The notes below the pieces were generated by a model. The model ran no database searches. It saw nothing but the letters and a program-made list of their open reading frames with translations, and had not been told where the DNA came from. Below are positions 7,516 to 13,817 of a DNA stretch of 28,639 bases, piece after piece (position 1 is the first letter of the stretch; the number at the start of each line of letters is the position of its first letter). The position numbers were made by a program, and so were the translations under genes. Origin of the DNA: DASSKA01 sp035690905. GTDB lineage: Bacteria; Actinomycetota; Actinomycetes; Propionibacteriales; Nocardioidaceae. The stretch lies in the NCBI GenBank assembly GCA_035690905.1, contig DASSKA010000149.1:1-28639 (forward strand), written 5' to 3'.

Positions 7516-8229
7516 ATGACGACCGAGGGGCTCAAGCCGGTGCAATTGAGGGTCAGTTCGATCGTGGACGCGGTCGAACAGTCGCTGCGCGAGCAGATCC
7601 TCGACCAAGACATCCCCAGTGGGTCCCCGGTGCGTGAGACCGAGGTCGCCCGGGTCTTCAACATCGCCCGGCCCACCGCCAAGGCGGCCATCGAACGGCT
7701 CGTGGCCGCCGGGCTGCTGCGCCGCGACGCCCACAAGAGCGCCCGGGTGCCGACCCTCTCGAGCGAGGACGTCAGCGACCTGTACTCCACGCGCATCCTT
7801 CTGGAGTCCGCGATCTGTCGGTCTCTCGCCAAGCAGCGGAACCTGCCGGCCACTGCCATGGCCAGCATCGAGGAGCTGCGCGCGGTGCCGGAAGATGCAC
7901 CGCCCAGGCAGTTCGTTGAACCGGATATCGCCTTCCACAGCGACCTGACCAGGCAAGCCGGCGGGACTCGGCTGACCAGGATCCACGGCTCCCTCATGCA
8001 GGAGATGCGGCTGTGCATGGCTCAGGTGCAAGCCCACCGGCTGATTCCGCCGGACATCATCGTTGCGGAGCATCAAGAGATCGCAGACGCCATCGCAGCC
8101 GGAGACGGGGCAGCGGCGGCGCACGTGCTCTGCTCCCATCTCGTCCGAGCACGCACAGCGCTGCTGGCCTACCTCGAATCGGTCAAGACGCCCAGCACGT
8201 CTTCCGGCAACTTCGATCCGAGGGATTAG
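7516..8229 (+). CDS. GntR-family regulator, FadR/FCD subfamily
   Basis: This 237-residue protein starts at ATG 7516 behind GGAGGGG. The N-terminal winged helix (about residues 15-80) contains SLREQILDQDIPSGSPVRET and ARPTAKAAIERLVAAGLLRR. The C-terminal FCD ligand domain (about 85-225) has RILLESAICRSLA, the metal-site stretch EPDIAFHSDL and EHQEIADAIAAGDGAAAAHV. FCD regulators usually bind small organic acids and repress adjacent catabolic genes until the ligand is present. It is transcribed divergently from the glxK operon across a 91-base spacer with a matching operator, so it is the probable local repressor. The open frame extends upstream to 6985, but that part is antisense to glxK. Confidence 0.92.
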   Translation: MTTEGLKPVQLRVSSIVDAVEQSLREQILDQDIPSGSPVRETEVARVFNIARPTAKAAIERLVAAGLLRRDAHKSARVPTLSSEDVSDLYSTRILLESAICRSLAKQRNLPATAMASIEELRAVPEDAPPRQFVEPDIAFHSDLTRQAGGTRLTRIHGSLMQEMRLCMAQVQAHRLIPPDIIVAEHQEIADAIAAGDGAAAAHVLCSHLVRARTALLAYLESVKTPSTSSGNFDPRD

Positions 8230-8410
8230 CGGCATTGCGGGGGCGGACGGGTCGACATCTCGGTCATCCTGAACGGTAGGACCGCGGCAACGGGGCACGC
8301 CCGAGAAATCGCCTGGCCAGTGGAAAGTAATGACCCCCCGAAGGTGTAGCCGTCTCGTATGGAGCCGCAGGGTCATCAGGGCTGGGCGGTGATGCAGCGT
8401 GAAGGCACCG
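8230..8410. other. Spacer with possible IS21-type end remnant
   Basis: No gene is supported here. At about 8318-8340 the plus strand reads GGCCAGTGGAAAGTAATGAC, which resembles the repeated terminal motifs of IS21-family elements as I remember them. There is no transposase next to it and no matching second end, so this is a weak suggestion only. Confidence 0.2.
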
Positions 8411-8414
8411 GAAC

Positions 8415-8436
8415 CCGTGACCAGGCCCGTGACCAG
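8415..8436 (+). repeat. Tandem CCGTGACCAG direct repeats (copy A)
   Basis: Two perfect CCGTGACCAG units lie at 8415-8424 and 8427-8436, a 12-base period. The same pair occurs at 16946-16967 and, less well kept, at 10084-10104. Pairs of short direct repeats near an att site are typical of recombinase arm or excisionase binding sites; that role is inferred. Confidence 0.5.
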
Positions 8437-8507
8437 GACATGGGAGACGGGTCGGAACGTGTGGAGATGGATGCGTCGCCGACCGGGAAGGGACTGGCGA
8501 TGGGCAG

Positions 8508-8516
8508 GCAACGACG
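8508..8516 (+). repeat. IS256 target-site duplication, left copy
   Basis: GCAACGACG here is repeated exactly at 9937-9945, on the other side of the IS256-type element. A 9-base duplication is normal for this family and indicates a direct, fairly recent insertion. Confidence 0.8.
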
Positions 8517-9936
8517 GTCAAGTCCGCTGGGGTGGTGTACGAGGTTGATCCTTCGGTTGGGCGTGTTGGTTAGGCCGTGAGGGCTTGGAGTTCTGGCTCG
8601 GTGTTCACCTCCTCGACCGTTGCGTCGACGGTCTGTGACCTCGCGAGGACGTCGAGTCCGAGGTAGCGGCGGCCTTCGGCCCATTCGTCGTGCTGCTCGG
8701 CCAGGACGGCGCCGACGAGCCGGATGATGCTGGGCCGGTCGGGGAAGATGCCGACCACGTCGGTGCGGCGGCGGATCTCGCGGTTGAGCCGTTCGTTGGG
8801 GTTGTTGGACCAGATCTGGCGCCAGATCTCCTTCGGGAACGCGGTGAACGCCAAGATGTCGGCGCGCGCCTGTTCGAGATGTTCCGCCACTGCGGGGAGC
8901 TTCTCGGCCAAGGCGTCGACAACCCGGTCGAACTGGGCGTGCACCGCCTCGGCGTCGGGTTGGTCGTAGATCGAGTGCAGCAGTGCCTTGACCCATCCCC
9001 AGGAGCTCTTCGGGGTCGCGGCCATCAGGTTCGCGGCGTAGTGGGTGCGGCAGCGTTGCCAGGCCGCACCCGGCACGGTGGCGCCGATCGCGGCCACCAG
9101 CCCGGCGTGCGCGTCGGAGGTGACCAGCTTGACCCCGGTCAGGCCGCGGGCCGTCAGGTCCCGGAAGAACGCCAGCCAGCCGGCGCCGTCCTCGCTGGAG
9201 GTGACCTGCACACCGAGGACCTCGCGGTGCCCATCGGCGTTGACGCCGGTGGCCACCAGCACGTGCACCGGCACCACCCGACCGCCCTCGCGGACCTTGA
9301 GCACCAGTGCGTCGGCGGCCACGAACGTGAACGGCCCGGCCTCCTCCAGGCGGCGGGTGCGGAACTGCTCGACGTGCTCGTCGAGCTCGCGTGCCATCAC
9401 CGAGACCTGGCTCTTGGACAGGCCGGTGATGCCCAGGGTCTGCACCAGCTTGTCCATCCGCCGGGTCGAGACACCGAGCAGGTAGCAGGTCGCCACCACG
9501 CTGGTCAGCGCCCGCTCGGCCCGCTTCCTGCGCTCGAGCAGCCAGTCCGGATACAGGCTGCCCTGCCGCAGCTTGGGCACCGCCACATCGAGGGTGCCGA
9601 CCCGGGTATCGAGGTCACGGTGCCGGTAGCCGTTTCGGGAGTTCACCCGCTCACTGCTGCGCTCGCCGTAGCCGGCGCCGCACACCGCGTCGGCCTGCGC
9701 GGACAGCAACGCGTTGACGAACGTGGTGAGCAGATCACGCATCAGGTCAGGGCTCGCCTGCTCGAGCTGCTCGGTCAGGAACCGGGCGGGGTCGATACTG
9801 GGTCCAGCGGTCATCGTGGTGTCCTTCTTCGAGTCGGTTGTGAGAGATCACTCGAAGGATCCACCCGGTGGCCGCGCCTACGTCGGAGGCACGCGCTCAC
9901 TCAGGTCCGTCGTACACCACTCTGCTGGACTCCACT
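8517..9936 (-). mobile_element. Complete IS256-family insertion sequence
   Basis: The element is about 1420 bases. Imperfect inverted repeats lie at 8517-8542 and 9910-9935; both contain AGTCC followed by the perfectly matched GTGGTGTACGA core. It is flanked by perfect 9-base direct repeats GCAACGACG. A single full-length transposase gene fills it on the minus strand. It sits inside the terminal segment of a tRNA-associated element, about 45 bases from the tRNA fragment, and splits that segment. Confidence 0.85.
8570..9814 (-). CDS. IS256-family DDE transposase
   Basis: This 414-residue protein matches the family's usual length. The DDE triad is visible: Asp168 in FVAADALVLKVRE, Asp234 in VTSDAHAGLV and Glu341 in SNNPNERLNREIRRR, with the conserved WQRCRTHYAANL between the second Asp and the Glu. 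The N-terminal third holds SRNGYRHRDLDTRVGTLDV and KRAERALTSVV, typical of mutator-type transposases. The start is ATG 9812-9814 with AAGGA about nine bases upstream. There is no frameshift or stop inside, so the element may still be active. Confidence 0.95.
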   Translation of the reverse strand: MTAGPSIDPARFLTEQLEQASPDLMRDLLTTFVNALLSAQADAVCGAGYGERSSERVNSRNGYRHRDLDTRVGTLDVAVPKLRQGSLYPDWLLERRKRAERALTSVVATCYLLGVSTRRMDKLVQTLGITGLSKSQVSVMARELDEHVEQFRTRRLEEAGPFTFVAADALVLKVREGGRVVPVHVLVATGVNADGHREVLGVQVTSSEDGAGWLAFFRDLTARGLTGVKLVTSDAHAGLVAAIGATVPGAAWQRCRTHYAANLMAATPKSSWGWVKALLHSIYDQPDAEAVHAQFDRVVDALAEKLPAVAEHLEQARADILAFTAFPKEIWRQIWSNNPNERLNREIRRRTDVVGIFPDRPSIIRLVGAVLAEQHDEWAEGRRYLGLDVLARSQTVDATVEEVNTEPELQALTA

Positions 9937-9945
9937 GCAACGACG
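9937..9945 (+). repeat. IS256 target-site duplication, right copy
   Basis: This is an exact repeat of GCAACGACG at 8508-8516; together they bracket the IS256-type element. Confidence 0.8.
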
Positions 9946-9981
9946 AGACCGGGGGAGAGGCGAGAGACGGCGGTTTGGGTG

Positions 9982-10025
9982 CTCATAACCCAGAGGTCGC
10001 AGGTTCAAATCCTGCCCCCGCTACT
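9982..10025 (+). other. 3' fragment of initiator tRNA-fMet (probable att site)
   Basis: The 44 bases run from the anticodon loop (CTCATAA, anticodon CAT) through CCCAG, the variable region and a full T arm (GCAGG TTCAAAT CCTGC) to the acceptor strand CCCCGCT and A. The CCC run of the anticodon stem and the CTCATAA loop are marks of initiator tRNA. The 5' half is absent: upstream is unrelated sequence (GGCGGTTTGGGTG) with no D arm or acceptor partner. Tyrosine recombinases often integrate between the anticodon loop and the 3' end of tRNA genes and leave such a fragment at the far end. A terminator follows, as it would behind a real tRNA gene. The fragment is not a functional tRNA. Confidence 0.75.
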
Positions 10026-10040
10026 GTAAAACCGCAGGTC

Positions 10041-10077
10041 AGAGGCCCCTTCTGTTTCAGGAGGCGCCTCTTGCTTT
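10041..10077 (+). terminator. Rho-independent-type terminator after the tRNA fragment
   Basis: AGAGGC (10041-10046) pairs with GCCTCT (10066-10071). After one mismatch a second helix (CCTTCT with AGGAGG-side bases) closes a five-base GTTTC loop, and TTGCTTT follows. It lies 16 bases after the tRNA fragment and is probably the original tRNA-fMet terminator. Confidence 0.6.
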
Positions 10078-10368
10078 GCCCACCTGTGACCAGATCCGTG
10101 ACAGAACGGGTGCCGAGTTGGGGTCGGACGGTGAGACGCGAGGGAACGCAGGCGACTGGTGTCAGACCGAGCGAGGCTCCCGAGACCGCGATCTCTGGGT
10201 CGGATTTCAAGCGGCTGAGTCGCTTGGCTGGGCCTGTCGGCAAGGGGATTCTGGATCGCCTGGCTACCTGGCTGTACGGAGGCGCGCGCAGATCACTCCC
10301 CACGGGTGAGGCGCCGGGGCTGTTCGCGGTGCACGCTCGCAGTGCGGTGTGAGAGGAAGGTGATCGGC
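10078..10368. other. Spacer without a supported gene
   Basis: I see no convincing coding region. The only notable item is a degenerate pair of the GTGACCAG direct repeats (CTGTGACCAG at 10084-10093 and CCGTGACAG at 10096-10104, again 12 bases apart). Several open frames cross it, but none has a ribosome binding site or a recognisable protein. Confidence 0.5.
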
Positions 10369-10920
10369 ATGCCTCTGGGGAGGCGACACGAGCGCCAGGA
10401 GCGTCGGGCGGAACGACGGGGAGAGCCCGGTCCGGTTCACTACAAGATGCGTCAGCGTCTGGTCTCGATCGGGGACGACTTCTGGATCGAGACCGACAGC
10501 GGTGAGCGGGCCTACAAGGTCGACGGCAAGGCACTCAGGCTGCGGAAGACGCTGGTTCTCGAGGACGCCGAAGGCCATGAGCTGGCGAAGATCCAGTCGA
10601 GGGTCATGCGCGTGAGGGACGCGATGGAGGTCGAGGATCCCGACGGCAACCGGATCGCCATGGTCAAGAAGGCGATGATCACCCCGTTCCGCGATCGTTG
10701 GGACGTGGAGATCACCGACGGCCCGGACCTCGAGGTGCAGGGCAACCTGGTCGACCACGAGTACACGTTTACCGACGGGCGTACCCCGGTCGCCACGGTC
10801 TCGAAGAAGTGGTTCCGTGTTGCCGACACCTATGGTGTGGAGGTCGCGCCGGACCAGGATCCCGTCCCTGTCCTGGCCGCCACGGTCGCGCTGGACATGA
10901 TGGCCCACGAGGACCGCTGA
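10369..10920 (+). CDS. LURP-one-related family protein
   Basis: This 183-residue protein starts at ATG 10369 behind GAGGAAGG. After a basic N-terminus (GRRHERQERRAERRGE) it has the tubby-like LURP-one fold pattern of repeated short beta strands: YKMRQRLVSIGDDFWIETDSG, AYKVDGKALRLRKTLVLEDAE, KIQSRVMRVRDAMEVEDPDG, then VATVSKKWFRVADTYGVEV. Bacterial and plant members are small beta-barrel proteins of unclear biochemical role, possibly membrane- or lipid-associated. It is the first gene of a plus-strand run with the antiporter 42 bases downstream. The frame is open back to 10306, but only the ATG at 10369 has good start signals. Confidence 0.85.
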   Translation: MPLGRRHERQERRAERRGEPGPVHYKMRQRLVSIGDDFWIETDSGERAYKVDGKALRLRKTLVLEDAEGHELAKIQSRVMRVRDAMEVEDPDGNRIAMVKKAMITPFRDRWDVEITDGPDLEVQGNLVDHEYTFTDGRTPVATVSKKWFRVADTYGVEVAPDQDPVPVLAATVALDMMAHEDR

Positions 10921-10962
10921 GCGTAGCCCTGACCTGGTGGCCACGAAGCGGGAGCGCGAGCG

Positions 10963-12258
10963 ATGGACGAGAGGGCGATCCTGATCGTCACCGCGACGCT
11001 CTTTGCATGGGGCCTGGTCTCCCGGCGCCTGGAGCGGGCTGACCTCAGCGCTCCGATCGTCTTCACGCTGGTCGGCGGGCTGGTCGCAGCACTCGGCCTC
11101 GAGGACGTGGAGGCGGCTCCGGAGACCGTCAAGCCTCTGGTGGAGATCACGCTTGTGTGGGTCCTCTTCTCTGACGCTGCCCGGGTCAGGCTCCAGGAGA
11201 TCAGGCAGGACGCCGGCAGGTACGTCCGCCTGCTCGGTATCGGTCTGCCGCTCAGCATGCTCGCCGGCTGGGGGCTGGGGGTGGTTCTCTTCCCGGGGCT
11301 CGGTGTGTGGCTGGCTCTCCTGGTGGGCGCTGCTCTGGCCCCGACCGATGCGGCCTTGGGTGTGCCGGTGGTTACCAACAAGGTGGTTCCCTCTCGGATT
11401 CGCCGGCTCATCGCGGTCGAGAGCGGGCTGAACGACGGGATCGCAACTCCTGTGGTCATGCTCGCGATCGCCGGATCTGCCTCCGCCGAAGGCATCGCGG
11501 GTGCACCCGGAGCGGTGGAGGCGGTCCTCGAGCTGCTGCTCGGCGTGGTCGTGGGCTCGGCCGTCGGCTTCGGCGGTGGCTGGCTACTTCGTCGGGTCCG
11601 CCAGCTTGGCTGGGCCGAGGAGAACTTCGCCGGCATCGCGGTCCTCGCCCTCGCGGCGGCCGCCTACGCGGCAGCATTGGTGCTGCACGGCAACGGCTTC
11701 GTCGCAGCATTCTGTGGTGGAATGGCGTTCGGCGCCGCTGCCGGACGACGCGGACCCGCCGAGCTTCTGTTCCTCGAGCAGGCCAGCGGGCTGGCCTCCC
11801 TTCTCGTCTGGCTCGTGTTCGGTGCCATCGCGCTGCCCCTCATACCCGAACGAGCCGAGGCCACCACGATCCTCTACGCCGTGCTCAGCCTCACCGCCGT
11901 CCGGATGGTCCCTGTCGCCGTAGCCCTGGTCGGTGCCCACCTCGACGTCCGGACCGTGGCGTTCGTCGGCTGGTTCGGCCCCCGCGGCCTGGCGTCACTC
12001 GTCTTCGCCCTCCTCGCCCTGGAAGAACTCGGACCCGACGCGGACGAGGCGGTCGCCGTCATCGCCACGACCGTGTTCTTGAGCGTGCTCGCCCACGGCG
12101 CCACTGCGGGACCTGTGGCCGACAGGTATGGCAGGGCCATGGCTACGGTCTCCGAACCCGGGGGACCGGTGCCCGACTTGCTCGTTCGTGGGCTGCCCAG
12201 ACGCACACCCACAGTCGCTCAGCGCGAGGCAGGGCGCGACGACCGACCCGACGGGTGA
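10963..12258 (+). CDS. CPA1-type cation/proton antiporter
   Basis: This 431-residue membrane protein has about 12 helices and is a monovalent cation:proton antiporter of the CPA1/NhaP type. Key motifs are GAALAPTDAALGVPVV, with the acidic TD of the ion site, AVESGLNDGIATPVV, with the ND pair typical of electroneutral CPA1 members, and VGWFGPRGLASLVFALL. The start is ATG 10963 with GGGAG upstream. The C-terminal tail of about 45 residues is polar, without a TrkA or USP domain. It probably exports Na+ or K+ in exchange for H+. Its place between the LURP-one gene and the sulfatase pair does not tell more. Confidence 0.92.
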   Translation: MDERAILIVTATLFAWGLVSRRLERADLSAPIVFTLVGGLVAALGLEDVEAAPETVKPLVEITLVWVLFSDAARVRLQEIRQDAGRYVRLLGIGLPLSMLAGWGLGVVLFPGLGVWLALLVGAALAPTDAALGVPVVTNKVVPSRIRRLIAVESGLNDGIATPVVMLAIAGSASAEGIAGAPGAVEAVLELLLGVVVGSAVGFGGGWLLRRVRQLGWAEENFAGIAVLALAAAAYAAALVLHGNGFVAAFCGGMAFGAAAGRRGPAELLFLEQASGLASLLVWLVFGAIALPLIPERAEATTILYAVLSLTAVRMVPVAVALVGAHLDVRTVAFVGWFGPRGLASLVFALLALEELGPDADEAVAVIATTVFLSVLAHGATAGPVADRYGRAMATVSEPGGPVPDLLVRGLPRRTPTVAQREAGRDDRPDG

Positions 12259-12440
12259 GGGGCAGGCCAGGAGCCGGCGACACATGACATGCCCGGGGCG
12301 GCAGCTCCGCACGGCCCGACCACACCATCCGACCGGGGTTCTCATCCGTCGTGGGTGATGCCAGGCGCCGCCCGCAACTGCAACCGTGGGCAGGTCAGCC
12401 AGGGGTCGCACGGCCTGGTCTTCATGCTCTGGAGGTGCCG
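12259..12440. other. Spacer between antiporter and sulfatase maturase
   Basis: I see nothing beyond the GGAGG at 12431-12435 that serves the maturase start. The maturase frame is open back to 12351 but with no start signal, and no promoter or terminator stands out. Confidence 0.5.
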
Positions 12441-13754
12441 ATGGCGGGTTCGACATCCATGCCCGCCGCTCCGGCTTTCCACGTCATGTCCAAACCCACC
12501 GGGGCGATCTGCAACCTCGACTGCGAATACTGCTACTTCCTGTCCAAGGACCAGCTCTACGCCGGGAGCGGTTTCCGCATGGCGCCACACGTCCACGAGG
12601 CCTACATCAGCCAGCTCCTGTCGGCCCATGAAGGCGTCGACGAGGTGGTCGTGGCGTTCCAGGGCGGGGAGCCTACGCTGATGGGCCTCGACTTCTTCCG
12701 CCGGTCCCTCGAGCTGGAGGAGCGCTTCCGGCGACCAGGCCAGAGAATCCTGAACACGCTCCAGACGAATGGCACCCTCCTGGACGACGAGTGGGGGACG
12801 TTCTTGCGAGAGCACGACTTCCTGGTCGGCTTGTCCGTCGACGGGCCGGCGGATATGCACGACGCGTTCCGGGTCGACAAGGGCGGTAAGCCGACTTTCG
12901 AGAGGGTCATGCGGGGCCTCGCCGTACTCCGACGTCACGAGGTCGACTGGAACGCCCTGACCACCGTCAACGCCGCGAACGGCGACCACGGTCGCGAGGT
13001 TTACACGTTCCTGCGCGACGACCTTGGAGCCCGGTTCGTCCAGCTCATCCCGATCGTCGAGCGGGCGACAGCGGCGCTGCTCCCGCTGGCCAAAGCCGGT
13101 TGGGGCCGCCGGTCGGGTGAGCGCCCGCTGTACCGCCAGGAGGGCAGCCTCGTCACGCATCGCACCGTGGGCGCCGAGCAGTACGGGGAGTTCCTGGTCG
13201 AGGTCTTCGACGAGTGGGTGCGACGACACGATGTCGGCGAGGTCTTCGTTCAGGTCTTCGACACCGCGCTGGCCCACTGGATGGGCCTGGACCAGGTCGG
13301 CATGTGCGTGCACGCCCGGACCTGCGGATCGGCGATCGCGCTCGAGCACAACGGCGACGTCTACTCCTGTGACCACTACGTCGAGGACGAATACCTGCTG
13401 GGCAACATCGCCGACGGGCGCACCCTCCTGGAACTGGCTACTTCACCCGGGCAGGCCGCCTTCGGGAGAGCCAAGCTCGACACGCTGCCGGAGTACTGCC
13501 GACGCTGCGATGTCCGGTTCGCGTGCAACGGGGGCTGCCCGAAGGACCGGTTCATCAGTACGCCGGACGGCGATCCCGGCCTCAACTACCTCTGCGCCGG
13601 GTACCAGCGCTTCTTCCGGCACATCGACGAGCCCATGCGCATCATGGCCGATCTCCTGCGCCACGGCAAAGACGCTGCCGCGGTTGGTGACTGGTACGCC
13701 GAGCACGAGCTGCGTGTCTCACCCCGACCGGACGATGGCAGCAGACCCGGCTAG
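12441..13754 (+). CDS. Radical-SAM sulfatase-maturating enzyme (anSME type)
   Basis: This 437-residue radical-SAM/SPASM enzyme converts an active-site Cys or Ser of a sulfatase to formylglycine. The radical-SAM cluster motif is CNLDCEYC (Cys24, Cys28, Cys31), followed by AFQGGEPTLMGLDFF for SAM binding and QTNGTLLDDEW. The C-terminal SPASM region holds the cysteines for two auxiliary clusters: CVHARTCGSAIALEHNGDVY, SCDHYVEDEYLLGNI, YCRRCDVRFACNGGCPKDRF and YLCAGYQRFF. The Asp after Cys in SCDH fits the catalytic Asp of the family. The start is ATG 12441 with GGAGG five bases upstream. The sulfatase gene begins 64 bases downstream, so the two are an enzyme/substrate pair. Confidence 0.93.
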   Translation: MAGSTSMPAAPAFHVMSKPTGAICNLDCEYCYFLSKDQLYAGSGFRMAPHVHEAYISQLLSAHEGVDEVVVAFQGGEPTLMGLDFFRRSLELEERFRRPGQRILNTLQTNGTLLDDEWGTFLREHDFLVGLSVDGPADMHDAFRVDKGGKPTFERVMRGLAVLRRHEVDWNALTTVNAANGDHGREVYTFLRDDLGARFVQLIPIVERATAALLPLAKAGWGRRSGERPLYRQEGSLVTHRTVGAEQYGEFLVEVFDEWVRRHDVGEVFVQVFDTALAHWMGLDQVGMCVHARTCGSAIALEHNGDVYSCDHYVEDEYLLGNIADGRTLLELATSPGQAAFGRAKLDTLPEYCRRCDVRFACNGGCPKDRFISTPDGDPGLNYLCAGYQRFFRHIDEPMRIMADLLRHGKDAAAVGDWYAEHELRVSPRPDDGSRPG

Positions 13755-13817
13755 GGGAGCACGGTGACAGGGGCGCACCCCGGCGAGACGGCACTCATGT
13801 GATACGGAGAACAGACC

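Larger units (their letters stand above)
8411..9979. repeat. Element-end segment A, split by IS256
   Basis: If the IS256 element and one target duplication are removed, 8411-8516 joins 9946-9979 to give about 140 bases. These align along their whole length with 16941-17083 (about 143 bases) at roughly 70 percent identity by eye, with three single-base gaps. Shared blocks include the paired CCGTGACCAG repeats, CGGGGGAGAG and GAGACGGCGGTTT. In copy A the segment runs directly into the tRNA-fMet fragment, so it is probably the terminal part of an integrated element. Confidence 0.6.

Noticed and set aside
8320..8340. Possible IS21-family terminal repeat (GTGGAAAGTAATGACC)
   Set aside because: Similarity is from memory only, a single short copy, with no IstA/IstB genes nearby; kept only as a low-confidence spacer note.
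8690..9988. 432-codon plus-strand open frame
   Set aside because: It is antisense to the IS256 transposase, whose DDE motifs are clear.
9983..10534. Minus-strand open frame ending in AGAGFEPATSGL
   Set aside because: The ending is only the antisense translation of the tRNA-fMet fragment, a known source of false proteins. The rest has no recognisable domain or start signal.
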